Notes under the pieces: model-generated
Told to the model about the DNA's origin: nothing
The model's input: only the letters and a program-made list of their open reading frames with translations
The model's database searches: none
Source: Oreohelix idahoensis
Taxonomy: Eukaryota > Mollusca > Gastropoda > Stylommatophora > Oreohelicidae
Length of the DNA: 64,000 nt
NCBI GenBank assembly: GCA_024509875.1
Contig: JAMPIV010014139.1
Coordinates: 124,001 to 188,000, forward strand
Direction of reading: 5' to 3'
Program-made: the position numbers and the translations under genes
Shown: positions 46,526 through 56,825 of the stretch, one piece after another
Layout of the letters: the number at the start of each line of letters is the position of its first letter
Numbering within the stretch: position 1 is the stretch's first letter

Positions 46526-46707
46526 TGACAATATAGATGATGATGATGATATTTGATAACACTTCGTATTAACACCAGATGTCCGGAAATAGCCCCAACA
46601 ATAATACATTGGATAACAGAAAGCGCTGAAGAAAAATTCCATACACTCATGACAGGACTACAAACAAACAAACAAAAATCAGCGCATGAAAGTATTTCAA
46701 AATAACA
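46526..46707. other. Anonymous spacer
   Basis: Short unrecognised segment with (GAT)n at 46,535-46,551. Confidence 0.4.
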
Positions 46708-46721
46708 TATTGGGCATTTGT

Positions 46722-46927
46722 TCTTTCTTCTTCCGTCCTTAGCCACCGACCGTCAAAGCAGTCAGTGGCTATTACGCCTAGTGGCGTCTTAGCTCAACAG
46801 CAGATAGGTTTTCTTTGCCATTGTTTCCCATCACGCCTATTGGCGTCTTTAGGGCAACGGCAAATCAATCCATTTGCTGTTGTTTCCGTAATCGAAGTGA
46901 CTGGCAAACGGGTGATCAGCCCGTTGG
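46722..46927 (-). mobile_element. SINE F copy 1, with LINE D-derived 3' end
   Basis: 206 bp flanked by a 14-bp duplication TATTGGGCATTTGT (46,708-46,721 and 46,928-46,941). On the minus strand the head ends GTCACTTCGATTACGG (one or two changes from a B box). The body contains two tandem versions of an AAGACGCCANTAGGCGT block. The 3' end, CACTGACTGCTTTGACGGTC plus GGTGGCTAAGGA and an AAGAAG tail, is the LINE D terminus. Confidence 0.87.
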
Positions 46928-46941
46928 TATTGGGCATTTGT

Positions 46942-47187
46942 AAGCGGTCGAAAATAATATGTTATTTAAAAAATCGATATAAAATAAGCACGGAGCAACG
47001 AAAATTATAAAGCGACATTAATGGTGGAACCCTTTGATTTATATACATAAAACAAAAGAAAGCATATAAGGTTAGTACTTCAGAAAAGACATTCAACTAA
47101 ATAGAAATTAAGCAACAAGAACTAACAAATCATTAAAAAAAAAAACACACACAATAAAAATAAAAACTTACTAACTACTCATAGGAC
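46942..47187. other. Anonymous spacer
   Basis: AT-rich, nothing recognised. Confidence 0.4.
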
Positions 47188-47207
47188 AAGGAAAGACATC
47201 ATCATCA

Positions 47208-49334
47208 TCAGTTGCCATCTCCACAACGGAGGTTGGCTGTAATGGATCTCCAACGTCTTCTGTCTCTTGTCTTGGTGGTACACTCTGATAGACTCTTTCC
47301 CGTCCATCTCTTGATGTTATCTTCCCACTTATAGCGCTGTCTTCCCCTTGCACGTTTACCTTCAACTCTCCCTTCTGTTATGGTCTTCTGCAAGGTGTTA
47401 TGCCTTTTTATGTGGCCAAAGTATTTTAGCTGCCGAACTTTGACCTCTCTCATTAGTTCTCTTTTCATACCTAGATTTTCTAGGACCTCCTTATTTGTTT
47501 TCATCTCTTTCCATGAGATACGCCCCATTCTTCTATATATCCACATTTCAAGAGCCTCAATTCTTTCTTCCAAATGCTTATTCATCGTCCATGTTTCTGC
47601 ACCATACAGAAATGCAGAATATATATAACACTTTATGATTCTCAGTTTTAATTTATGAGATAACTGTTTGGATGTCAGTATATGTTTCATGTTGTTGAAT
47701 GTAGCTTTGGCCATTCCTATTCTCTTCTTGATTTCTGTTTCACATCTGCCATCTTCTGTTATTATATGACCAAGATATACGTAGCTCTTGACTTGTTCCA
47801 GGATTTTCCCATTTACGCTTATCTTTAATGTGGGTTTATCATCTGTTTTGCTAATTATCATAGTTTTAGTTTTCTCAATATTAATGTCGAGTCCATATTC
47901 ATGACTTATACTGTTCACTTGCTTCACTAGTTCTTGTAACTCCTGTTCGCTTTCAGCTAACAACACGGTATCATCTGCATATCTAAGGTTGTTTATTGAT
48001 CTTCCACTGATGTTCAGTCCTGGTATTTCCTGTATCTGTTTGAAAATTTTTTCGGTGTATAAATTAAATAGGCAGGGGGACAGCACACAACCTTGTCTGA
48101 CACCTCTTTTTATGTCTATGTATGGTGAATAATTCCTTCCCGATCTTACTGTGGCAGTTTGCTCCCAATAAAGGTTACTGAGTATTCTTATATCTTTTCC
48201 ATCAATACCTATGTCTTTGAGGCATTCAATTATTTTCTCATGATGGATTCTGTCAAAAGCCTTCTTATAGTCAATGAAGCACATATACATACTTTTTTGG
48301 ACCTCTGTATATTTTTCTGCTAATCTTCTTAGGCAAAATATTGCCTCTCTTGTTCCACTGTTCCGTCTAAAACCAAACTGTTCTTCTTGGATTTCGCTGT
48401 CTACTTTACTTTTTATTCTTTCCTGTATGATTTTGAGCAGTATCTTAATTGCATGACTCATCAGGCTGATTGTTCTGAAGTCTGAACATTCTGTTGCATT
48501 TGGTTTTTTGGGCAATGTTATAAAAACTGATGTCTTCATGTCGTGTGGTAAATATCCTGTATTGTATATATCATTGCATATTTCTATGATTGTATCTATA
48601 CCAAAGCTCTCCAGAGCTTCTATCATTTCAATGTTTATGTTATCCATGCCTGCTGATCTTCCTTTTTGTATCATATGAATGGCATTCTCTACTTCTGATC
48701 TGAGAATGTGTGGGCCTTCATTAGAATCTGGTGATGGTTTTTTACCTCTGTTGTCCTCGAATAGTTCTTTTACGTATTCTGCCCATCTGTTTGATATGTC
48801 TTTCTCATCAAGTAATATTACACCATTTTTGTTCTTGATACAGCTTCCTCCTTGTGCAAACCGCGACCGATTTGATAATTTCTTTATTTCTTCATGCATA
48901 TCTCTTGTCATGTGCTTCGCTTCCAAGTCTTCTATTTCCTTACATTTTGTTTCTATCCACCGTTCTTTTGCTTCCCTACACATAGTACGTATGTCATTGT
49001 CTATTGTTTTATATTCTGGAGTATTTTTTGCTTTCTTTCTTTCTGCCATTTTATTCAAGATGTCATCTGTCATCCAAATTTGATTTTTCTTGGACTCCTT
49101 TTTAGGTAAATTTGCATTTGCTGATTGTATGCTTGTTTTTAAGCATTCCCATTTTGCGGTTGCTTTTTCTTCTGGGTTTTCTCTTCTATACTGCTCCATG
49201 CTTTCTGTCAATAACTGTTGGTATTTATTTTTGACTTCGATTAAATATTTCTGTTTTATATCTGGTTGTTTCAGCGCTGATATTTCTATCTGGGGTTCCT
49301 CCTGTCTTCTGTTTCCTGCTCTTTTCAGCTTTAT
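47208..49334 (-). CDS. LINE B reverse transcriptase and C-terminal domain
   Basis: Open for about 700 codons; the first Met falls at 49,211 but the natural protein is continuous with the endonuclease. RT motifs in order: IQKGRSAGMDNINIEMI, TSVFITLPKKPNATECSDFR, EEQFGFRRNSGTREAIF, MCFIDYKKAFDRIHHEKI (first Asp), KRGVRQGCVLSPCLFNLY and NLRYADDTVLLAES (YADD). The thumb and YVYLGHIITEDGR follow. The C-terminal extension has YGAETWTMNKHLEERIEALE, KYFGHIKRHNTLQK, GKRARGRQRYKWEDNI and a final RDRRRWRSI. It would prime reverse transcription at nicked chromosomal DNA. No internal stop is seen. Confidence 0.93.
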   Translation of the reverse strand: MKLKRAGNRRQEEPQIEISALKQPDIKQKYLIEVKNKYQQLLTESMEQYRRENPEEKATAKWECLKTSIQSANANLPKKESKKNQIWMTDDILNKMAERKKAKNTPEYKTIDNDIRTMCREAKERWIETKCKEIEDLEAKHMTRDMHEEIKKLSNRSRFAQGGSCIKNKNGVILLDEKDISNRWAEYVKELFEDNRGKKPSPDSNEGPHILRSEVENAIHMIQKGRSAGMDNINIEMIEALESFGIDTIIEICNDIYNTGYLPHDMKTSVFITLPKKPNATECSDFRTISLMSHAIKILLKIIQERIKSKVDSEIQEEQFGFRRNSGTREAIFCLRRLAEKYTEVQKSMYMCFIDYKKAFDRIHHEKIIECLKDIGIDGKDIRILSNLYWEQTATVRSGRNYSPYIDIKRGVRQGCVLSPCLFNLYTEKIFKQIQEIPGLNISGRSINNLRYADDTVLLAESEQELQELVKQVNSISHEYGLDINIEKTKTMIISKTDDKPTLKISVNGKILEQVKSYVYLGHIITEDGRCETEIKKRIGMAKATFNNMKHILTSKQLSHKLKLRIIKCYIYSAFLYGAETWTMNKHLEERIEALEMWIYRRMGRISWKEMKTNKEVLENLGMKRELMREVKVRQLKYFGHIKRHNTLQKTITEGRVEGKRARGRQRYKWEDNIKRWTGKSLSECTTKTRDRRRWRSITANLRCGDGN

Positions 49335-49336
49335 AT

Positions 49337-49864
49337 TTACTTTGATGACAATGGATTGTGATCTGAATTTATGTCGGCGCCAGGATGTGTCTTTGCACTT
49401 GTGACACTGTTCTTAAATCTATGTTTTATCATGATATAGTCGATTTGATTACGTGTTACATCTCCTGGGCTTTTCCATGTGTATAATTTCCTTGGGTGAT
49501 GTTCAAAAAAGGTGTTACATATGACCAGCTGGTTTTCTTCACAGAACTGGATAAGTCTGTCTCCTCTATCATTTCTTGTCCCTAATCCATACTGTCCTAC
49601 TATTTTCTTGTATTTTCCTTTTCCTACTTTTGCATTCATATCACCCATTACTATCAACACATCTGTAGATTTGACTGGTTTAAGTGTGTGTTGTAGCTCT
49701 TCATAGTATTCTTCTATTTCTTCCTCGCTGTAATCTTTAGTTGGTGCATAAGTTTGTAAGATTGATATGTCGAATGGCTTTGCTCTCATCTTTAGTAACA
49801 TCATTCTGTCATTGTGTGTCCAGTATCCACATACGTATTTTTCTAACTCCTTCTTTATCAACAT
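49337..49864 (-). pseudogene. LINE B endonuclease, remainder
   Basis: Contains LLKMRAKPFDISILQTYAPT, MGDMNAKVGKG (catalytic Asp-Asn), LYTWKSPGDV, QIDYIMIKHRF and INSDHNPL (the final Asp-His). A one-base shift at about 49,335, right after the last motif, separates it from the RT frame. All active-site residues are present. Confidence 0.9.
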
Positions 49865-49866
49865 TC

Positions 49867-50313
49867 CTACCCCTCTTTCGTGTGTTTTTCTCCTCCTGAG
49901 TGTATAAGCGTGTACTGGTCTCTTGTTATGTAGCCTGTATCCAAAAGTCTTGCCTCTGCAACTCCCAGTATATCGAGTTTCATGTCGGTTGCCTCTAATA
50001 TAAGATTGTCCAGCTTTCCTTCTCCGTTTAAAGTTCTAACATTCCATGTTCCTATTTTTAGGCTTCTCCTACTAGTTTTTAGGTGGTCTTTCTCAGAATG
50101 CTCCCTTTCAACAGAATTTAAGGAACACTCGTCATTATGTACTTCCTTACTCATTAGAGGAGTTGCCTCTTCCCTGTTAATTTGTACAGTAGATTCTTCC
50201 CCAGGGGACAGAGAGTTCTCTACATATCGGTTCTTATCTTGTTGTTGTGATTCCATTACTTTCTGTAGGAAGTACGTGGTAAGGCCCCAATCTCTTCCAC
50301 GGTGGCTAGCCAT
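49867..50313 (-). pseudogene. LINE B ORF N-terminus and start of endonuclease
   Basis: 148 codons from MASHRGRDWG. A ~90-residue polar leader precedes LKIGTWNVRTLNGEGKLDNL and LDILGVAEARL, the first two motifs of the AP-endonuclease fold (Asn and Glu). The frame ends at a stop created by loss of one G in a G-run near 49,866; the adjoining frame continues the domain without a gap. Confidence 0.9.
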
Positions 50314-50679
50314 TGTCTTTTTCTATGTCCGACATGCCTCTAGTGCGCCACACACTTTGCTGTTTCGCTTTGCGAGCCGTTGATCTTCTCAGATTCCTCC
50401 GCCTCACTCACCGTCTCAGTCTTTGTGTACTAGGGATGGACATTCCCTTGAGTAAGATTGCTCCTACTCCACCCATGTAGTTTAGCCAGTCAGCCAAGAC
50501 TGTTGCCCGGGATGTGGCCACCGCCGTACACAAGCGGTATTCTAGGAGCCATACATGAGCTAGACAAAGAGAGGAGAACCAAATAGGATCCTGACTATCC
50601 TAAAAAGGACATGGCTGTCTCTCACCGTGAGGTACTATCCCGATGAAGGAAAGACAACGAGGTATTAAAAGAAAAAAAC

Positions 50680-50723
50680 TTTACTTACTTAGTCGTTCCC
50701 CTTCTACCGTGAGGTGTAGAGGT
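50680..50723 (-). mobile_element. LINE A copy 5: ~43-bp insertion
   Basis: TTTACTTACTTAGTCG and CTTCTACCGTGAGGTGTAGA on the plus strand are the LINE A terminus with its (TAAG)n. A-rich AAAAAAAC runs on both sides (50,672-50,679 and ending 50,736) look like the target duplication, although low complexity blurs the ends. Confidence 0.82.
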
Positions 50724-50914
50724 AAAAAAAAAAAACAACAACTCAAAAAGAACAAATACTAATACAAATTAAAACCAAGTGTAAAGGACAATAGTTATCT
50801 ATAAACAATACAAAAGAGAAAATAAAATGGACAAATACTAATATAAATTAAAATCAGCAACTGCTAAAGACAATAGTTATTTAAATTGAATACAAAATTA
50901 GAAAATAAAATGAC
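50724..50914. other. A-rich spacer
   Basis: Contains a diverged tandem pair: AATACTAATA..AATTAAAA..CAATAGTTAT at about 50,755-50,805 recurs at 50,833-50,880. Confidence 0.5.
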
Positions 50915-50966
50915 ACTAAATACCGCAATTATAAATATGGTAACCAAATTTCAGGTTGAACAGGGT
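50915..50966 (+). mobile_element. LINE H 3' motif, copy 3
   Basis: GACACTAAATACCGCAATTA followed by ACCAAATTTCAGGTTGAACA and GGGTA matches the 3' end of the LINE H element at 31,798-31,850. Only the terminus is present. Confidence 0.6.
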
Positions 50967-51002
50967 AGACCAAGATGGAACGAGAAGAGGCGATGAAGGC
51001 TT

Positions 51003-51165
51003 GGGATCATTCTAATTGTCCGATGAAGCCTATGGACCTCTTTGATTGTCCGATGAAGGCTATGGATCCCTTTGATTGTCCGATGAAGCCTATGGATCCC
51101 TTTGATTGTCCGATGAAGCCTATGGACCACTTTGATTGTCGGATGACGGCTATGGACTCCTTCTT
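51003..51165 (+). repeat. 30-bp tandem repeat, ~5 copies, open in two frames
   Basis: Unit TTGTCCGATGAAGCCTATGG plus ATCCCTTTGA. Being 30 bp it stays in frame: FDCPMKPMDP repeats on the plus strand (frame 50,975-51,223) and IGFIGQSKGS on the minus strand. There is no evidence either is translated. Confidence 0.88.
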
Positions 51166-51169
51166 GAGG

Positions 51170-52127
51170 GAAACAATGTACAAAATGTACAAAATACGCA
51201 TAATAAGCAATTTTACATTTTAAAGTTATGTATACGGACCACATTGAATCCATTCGGTCCATGGACCACAGGTTAAGATACCCTGGCATAGAAGATGAAA
51301 ATTCTCATAAGTTCTGAAATCTCAGAATTGATATTTTCAGTCCCAAAATAGCATTTAAAAAGAAAAAAAAATTATTTTTTTTTGGGTGGTTTTCAAAATG
51401 AAATAAATTTATAGGAGCCTTATTTTGTAAGAGAATGAATCACACATTATTTTGAAAGTCTTCTGTTATTCTGAGCTTATCTTATTCTTGAACTTTCACC
51501 ATGTCAATAATGGATCTCGTTGTTCAAGCCCATAATAAACGCCTTTATTTTTAAAGTTATTAATGTAGTTTTATCTCTCAGCATCATATTATAGATTTCT
51601 GTATTTAGCTGTGTTTATTTGTTTGTGTCATCAAAGATGAGAATATTTTATTTGGATTAACTTCAAGCGCGTTTCACATCTTTTTCTTCCTTATTTATTC
51701 TGAGCAATGTCCAGATTTCAAATGCTTGCATGAAAGTGCGACCAGATTCAAAGCTTCGTAAATGCGATAGGTTCTCCGTATTGCAAAGTAATTTATAAGG
51801 ACTTTAGCACTGTGTCTGTAGATCCGCCTGCTCAAAATCATACCACTAAAACGTGATTTTTCGTACGTCTGCTCAAAATCCTACCGCTAAAACGTGATTT
51901 TTCGAACGTACACAGGTTATTTCTCTTAGATTTTCAATCCTTAGATTCCCGCAGATTTTCAGTAAACTTCTCCATGTAAGTAACAGGCTGGGCTATTATA
52001 ATTTCAACTCTGAAATTCTGGCTTTATTCAGTGTTCGTATTAAAAAATGTTATCCTATACTCTGCCCTGTTCTTATCTTTGTTGCTGTCTACTGTGACAT
52101 TATTCCTCATGTTGTTTTCGAACTCGT
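51170..52127. other. Anonymous AT-rich region with a 46-bp duplication
   Basis: Around 51,828-51,908 the segment CTGCTCAAAATC..TACC..CTAAAACGTGATTTTTCG occurs twice in tandem. Otherwise nothing recognised. Confidence 0.5.
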
Positions 52128-52139
52128 GCACCGACATTT

Positions 52140-52947
52140 CATAACCCTCCACTCCCAAAGGAGCACAGGCCTTCAACAAACACATGCCAAGTCCTCCTGT
52201 CACGTGCCATCATCTCAAGTTCTTTCCACGTTCTCCTCATCATTTTCACCTCTGTTTCCAGCTCTCTTCTCCGTGTGCTTCTTGGTCTACCTCTGCCTCT
52301 CTTGCCCTGGGGGTTCCAGAACAAGGACTGCCTTGTAATGCTATCAACAGGTTTCCTCAGTGTGTGTCCTATCCATCGCCATCGTCTTCTTCTCAACTCT
52401 TGTTCCACTGTCACTTGTCTGGTTCTTGTCCTCAGATCCACGTTGGTAACCTTGTCATACCATTTTAATCCCTCTATTCTACGCAGCACCCATTTATGAA
52501 AGTCTAGCTTTTTGGTTGTTATCTTTGTTGTTCTCCATGTCTCAGAGCCATACAATAGGACTGACTTCACATTTGAGTTGAAGATTCTTATTTTCGTGAT
52601 GGATCCGATTTCTCTTGATCTCCATATATTTCCCAATGCAATAAAAGCTCCTCTTGCTTTTTGTATTCTTAGTTTGATATCACTGTCTGTCCCCCCAACT
52701 TTGTCTATATTGCTGCCAAGATATGTGTACGATTCTACATCTTATATTGGTGTTTCTTCAAGTTCAACCATGTTATCATTACCTGCATTTATTCTCATTA
52801 TTTTTGTCTTTTCCCTGTGTATTTTCAGACCCAATTGCTGTGACCTCTCATCGAGTGTTTTCAATTTGTCCTGCATCTGATTACGATTATGGGACAGAAG
52901 AGCCAAGTCATCAGCAAAATCCAGATCATCCAACTGCTTAGTCATAG
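52140..52947 (-). mobile_element. LINE C copy 7, best-preserved RT end
   Basis: Flanked by the 12-bp duplication GCACCGACATTT (52,128-52,139 and 52,948-52,959). Minus-strand translation starts inside the palm with QLDDLDFADDLALLSHNRNQ (FADD). It continues GLKIHREKTKIMRINAG, one in-frame stop near 52,742, YTYLGSNIDKVGGTDSDI, SVLLYGSETWR, RRRRWRWIGHTLRKPVDSI, NPQGKRGRGRPRSTRRREL and DRRTWHVFVEGLCSF. The last 165 codons are uninterrupted. It is 5'-truncated and so not autonomous, but it is the reference for the family. Confidence 0.93.
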
Positions 52948-52984
52948 GCACCGACATTTAGCACACACAAAATGCATTCTGTAA

Positions 52985-53425
52985 AGTGAAATCTAGACTT
53001 TCATAAATGGATGCTTGCATAGAAAAGAATGATTGAAGTGGTATGACAAGATCTTTAATGTGGAACTGATGACAAGATCATTAATGTGGAACTGACGACA
53101 AGATCATTAATGTGGAACTGATGACAAGAACCAGACAAGTGCCAGTGGAACAACAGATAAGAAGAAGACGCTGGAGATGGATAGGACACACATTGAGAAA
53201 ACTTGTTGATAGCATTATCAGACATCTTTGTTCTGGAGTCTTCAGGGTAAGAGAGGGTAGAGGGAGACCAAAGTACACATGGAAAAGAGAACTGGAGACA
53301 GCTATGAAGGGAGATGATGAAGACATGGAATGACCTTGAGCTGATGGCACGGGACATGAAGACTTGGCATCAGTTTGATTTAGGCCTTCGCTCCTTGGGG
53401 AGTTGAAAGGTCAAGGGAGAAGAAG
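52985..53425 (+). pseudogene. LINE C copy 8
   Basis: MELMTRTRQVPVEQQIRRRR, WRWIGHTLRKLVDSII and GRGRPKYTWKRELETA are LINE C tail codons, with frame breaks. Upstream, GATCATTAATGTGGAACTGA occurs three times in tandem (about 53,050-53,125). It lies head to head with copy 7, only 25-40 bp away. Confidence 0.85.
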
Positions 53426-54260
53426 AAAGTAAAATCTGCAATAAAGATAGGACTCCATCTTTACATACACACGCACGCACGCACACACACACACACATGC
53501 ACACACTCCTTGCAGGCCTTACTCTACTTGAAAGGCAAACAGATAAAAAGGTTCCGGTAAAGGTAGTCTCATGGCAGATTCTGCCGTAGGGGAATGAAGG
53601 TGTAGAGACGTCACCTATAATAGGTCTCTCAGCTTTATGAGGTGGGTGACCATTCCCCTTCATTGCGGCCTATGGGAATTGCCTTTCCTAATTGAATAGC
53701 AGAGTCGAGTACCTGCTTTGTACAGCTGGGTAGACTGAAGCGTGCCTCGGCCTAGCTTCGAAGCCGATCCTTTTGCTTCGTGAAGCACGCGCCCTGCCAC
53801 TCGGACTTTCAAGCGAAAAGATAACGAGGCTTAAAAAAAAATACAGCTAATTAAGTTGTTAACCAAACCTGATCCACCTATCTGCGCGATCCGCTACTTT
53901 ATTTGTTTTCCTAAGCCAAGACATGCAGATTATTGTACAGAGTTATTTATAGCCAGTGTATTCTGGGAGATTCCTGCATAGGGTGTCTTCTGTGTGAACA
54001 ATATTAACGTTATAAAGTTGAATCGATAATGTACAGCATGAAATTACAATCTGGCAGTTACCGGGTCAAGAATATAAACTGAAACTTATTTCTAATCTAG
54101 CCGAGTGCAATAAGGTATGGTTTGTAAACTATAGAGTTAATCTTTATGTTTGTTTATTTTGAGCCGCTAATGAACATGAGAAAAATAGTAAGTGAGAAGT
54201 AGAGATATATATATATATATTTGTACCTAACCCTTTCCTTCTGTAAGCTCAGAAGGTCAG
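53426..54260. other. Anonymous region with (CA)n
   Basis: (CA)n-like tract at 53,465-53,510 and a (TA)n of about 9 units at 54,205-54,222. No gene recognised. Confidence 0.45.
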
Positions 54261-54261
54261 C

Positions 54262-54515
54262 TTAAACAACCATTGGCTATGCGGCTAGAGTGCTTTCTTG
54301 TACCGGCTTAGTTAACGGGTTCGAAACCGGGTAGTGTCAGATTCCATTCTACCCAGCTGTAAATGGGTGCCTAACTTTGCTCTAGTTAGGGAAGGCAAAG
54401 ACATTGAGGAAGGGAACTGGAAACCCAACGTCATAAAAAATCTGGACATAGTAGGATGAAGTCTCTAACATTTCATACACCTACGGCAGTTTTTGCTGTG
54501 TGACTACCCTTTTTT
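54262..54515 (+). mobile_element. SINE U copy 2, tRNA-derived
   Basis: The head GGCTATGCGGCTAGAGTGC carries the A box and GGGTTCGAAACCGGG the B box, at normal tRNA spacing. The body includes TCTACCCAGCTGTAAATGGG, AGGGAAGGCAAAGACATTGA, GGATGAAGTCTCTAACATTT and GTGTGACTACCC, then a T-run. It matches 9,085-9,310. The 3' end is uncertain because a minisatellite follows. Confidence 0.85.
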
Positions 54516-54529
54516 TTTACATCAAAAAC

Positions 54530-54850
54530 CACGTGCGATTCCCGACAGTATGTGGTGAGACACAGAAAAAAAAAGAATAAAGATTCCTGCCAGTATGTGG
54601 TAAGACACAGAAATAAAATAGAATAAAGATTCATGACAGTATGTGGTAAGACACAGAAAAAAAAAGAATAAAGATTCCTGCCAGTATGTGGTAAGACACA
54701 GAAATAAAATAGAATAAAGATTCCTGCCAGTATGTGGTAAGACACAGAAAAAAAAAGAATAAAGATTCCTGCCAGTATGTGGTGAGACACAGAAATAAAA
54801 TAGAATAAAGATTCATGACAGTATGTGGTGAGACAGAAAAAAAAATAGAA
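54530..54850 (+). repeat. ~47-bp minisatellite, two alternating unit types
   Basis: About seven units of TTCCTGCCAGTATGTGGTAA plus GACACAG. They alternate between an AAAAAAAAAGAATAAAGA end and an AAATAAAATAGAATAAAGA end, giving a ~94-bp higher-order period. It finishes in a C-run (54,853-54,868). Confidence 0.9.
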
Positions 54851-54869
54851 TCCCCCCCCCCCCCCTTCC

Positions 54870-55168
54870 CTTGGTGAGAAGATGAAAATGCTCTCCGTGA
54901 CCCAGAAGAGAAATGTAATCTTGTCAGTACCGTCACGCTCTTTTGTGTTACTCCGTTTATGTTCTTCGTAATTAGTTTCGCCTCGTTTTGGCAAGAAGCA
55001 GTAGTTCAAATTAGACGCAAGTTCCATCGGTTATATTACAACGACATGACAAAAATAGAGACCTTTGAACTAGAAATGCGTATTTACCGGTAAAAAGAAC
55101 AATAGAATGCGCGCAGAAAACCAAACGTTAATAGTAAACAACGTTGGCTTTTATTTATGAGGTAATAC
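54870..55168. other. Anonymous spacer
   Basis: Nothing recognised. Confidence 0.4.
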
Positions 55169-55169
55169 A

Positions 55170-55370
55170 ATGGGGTATGTCGTACAAGGCGACTAATATA
55201 CTGTTGTGCAGGGTGGGCTAACCTCCTCATCATGCAACACTAACTGTCACATAAACCACTACTGCCAGAGCATGTCAATGCTTGTTGCAGGCTTACTACA
55301 AGGGAGCAAGGTGCAGTTGTGGTTCCATGATCCGTAAGGAACGCTAAAGGAGGGAGAAAAAGAAAGGGAA
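55170..55370 (+). repeat. Repeat family E, copy 2
   Basis: GTCGTACAAGGCGACTAATA, CTAACCTCCTCATCATGCAA, GCTTGTTGCAGGCTTACTAC and GTGGTTCCATGATCCGTAAG follow the family order. The hairpin is decayed here. Confidence 0.7.
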
Positions 55371-55769
55371 TAAAATGTTGTAATTAAACTTCTTTCTGTT
55401 TCTGGCTACTTTTAGAGTATTGAACCCCTTGCGAGAAGCGTATGCTAAAGCGCTTCATGTACTTCTGTAGTGGTGGTTTATCTAACACTTTGTTTTACAT
55501 GATACGGTCACCGACCTCACGTGGAGAGTAACAAAACTTATGGAATAAGAATACGCTATGATCTGGAGATTCCATTCCTGGTCACGCCAATGTCTATGCC
55601 CAGTAAAAAGAACTGTCTCAAAGGAAAGTCAGTCAACTGCCTTGTTGTCTATTTATCCAGTTGACTTATTCTCATGGGGACAAAGATTACTACGCTAATG
55701 GTCAAAACATGCCTCGTATAATTCCCCGGGAACTCCGAAGATTCAAAGACACATCAGGACTACTGTTCT
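55371..55769. other. Anonymous region
   Basis: Nothing recognised between two family E copies. Confidence 0.4.
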
Positions 55770-55985
55770 CTGAGCCATGTTGTAAGACGCGACTAAACAT
55801 GACGTTGATCATGGAGCTGGCAACCTTATCGTGTCAAACAAATTGCTTCAGAATCCGCCGCTGCAAGAACGTATAAATGGTTGTTTGGTGCAGGCGTCCT
55901 GCAAGGTGGCCAGCTGCAGTGATGGCTCCATGACGCACGAGAACTAAAAATAACGAAAATGATGATGATGAAGTTGTATACAGGG
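55770..55985 (+). repeat. Repeat family E, copy 3
   Basis: GTAAGACGCGACTAAACATG, GCTGGCAACCTTATCGTGTC, AAACAAATTGCTTCAGAATC and GTGATGGCTCCATGACGCAC, then (GAT)n at 55,961-55,972. The (GAT)n end suggests retrotransposition, perhaps by a LINE B-like enzyme. Confidence 0.78.
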
Positions 55986-55988
55986 GAA

Positions 55989-56178
55989 GTAAGTTACAGG
56001 GTATCAGGCAAGTTGTTGATACTATACGTTAAGTTACAGGATATCATGCAAGTATTTGATACAATACGTTAAGTTACAGGGTATCAGGCAAGTAGTTGAT
56101 ACAATACGTTAAGTTACAGGATATCATGCAAGCAGTTGATAAAGTACCGTAAGTTACAGGATATCAGGTATCTAATGA
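55989..56178 (+). repeat. 40-bp minisatellite, ~4.7 copies
   Basis: AAGTTACAGGGTATCAGGCA plus AGTAGTTGATACAATACGTT. Odd units read GGGTATCAGGC and even units GGATATCATGC, so the array has an 80-bp higher-order pattern. Confidence 0.92.
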
Positions 56179-56403
56179 ATAATTTAATGAATAAGCAGAT
56201 ATATAGAACGCAATGCTGGGCCTACAGTTAACCTTCAATGCACATGTAATGAGATGAAATGAACTCGAAAACGTCCATATAACTGGAAATATGGACAACA
56301 CGAACGATAGCGAAAGAAACATTAACAAATATATAGCATAGGACAAAGTCAATGAGAGATTTGATTGAGAATTTTAAAGACCGTATATTTCCATGGGCTT
56401 ATA

Positions 56404-56626
56404 CAGGGTGTTTATAAAGTCGCTGCGCAATGAAATTTTCGCCCGGGCGAGACTACGTCACCAGAAATTTGGTTTTCAATTGGGGCTTGTTGTGTAATGC
56501 TGCACACGGGATTGTGGAACACAGCATTGGAACACAGAATATCATGACGTAAATTTGCATCATTCGTGACGTAATTTCTAAAAAAAAATTTCAAATTCAC
56601 TGCACAGCGACTTTATAAACACCTTA
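56404..56626. mobile_element. 223-bp MITE, Tc1/mariner-like
   Basis: Inverted ends GGTGTTTATAAAGTCGCTGC and (inverse) GGTGTTTATAAAGTCGCTGT extend about 35 bp with mismatches. TA lies directly outside each end (56,402-56,403 and 56,627-56,628). No ORF for a transposase, so it is a deletion-type non-autonomous element. No relation to the Tc1 ends at 24,890. Confidence 0.87.
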
Positions 56627-56639
56627 TAGTAGACAAGGA

Positions 56640-56825
56640 CGGAATTGGACTACTGCACGTCGCAAGAGGCAACGTATATCAGGTTGTGCATTGGGCTGGC
56701 AATCTCATCATGTATCCATAGTGCTACAGAGACTACAGCTGCAACATAACACGTATGCTGTGGCGCAGGCTTCTTGTGGGGGTAGCTCCATATTCCCTAA
56801 GGGGTAAAAAAAGGAAAATTATGAT
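56640..56825 (+). repeat. Repeat family E, copy 4
   Basis: TCAGGTTGTGCATTGGGCTG, GCAATCTCATCATGTATCC and GCGCAGGCTTCTTGTGGGGG, ending ATTATGATGG. Hairpin mostly retained. Confidence 0.72.

Larger units (their letters stand above)
47199..50645 (-). mobile_element. LINE B, full-length non-LTR retrotransposon
   Basis: 3.45 kb with an 11-bp duplication AAGGAAAGACA on both sides (47,188-47,198 and 50,646-50,656). It has a ~330-bp 5' UTR, an endonuclease, an RT and a (GAT)n tail. The only defects I find are two single-base frame breaks in the endonuclease half (near 49,866 and 49,335); RT is intact. Clade is uncertain: an RTE- or CR1-like single-ORF design with a (GAT)n tail. Confidence 0.95.

Noticed and set aside
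54473..55027. A 184-codon minus-strand frame with repeated LTTYWQESLF
   Set aside because: It reads a ~47-bp minisatellite; no motif, signal or conserved domain is visible.
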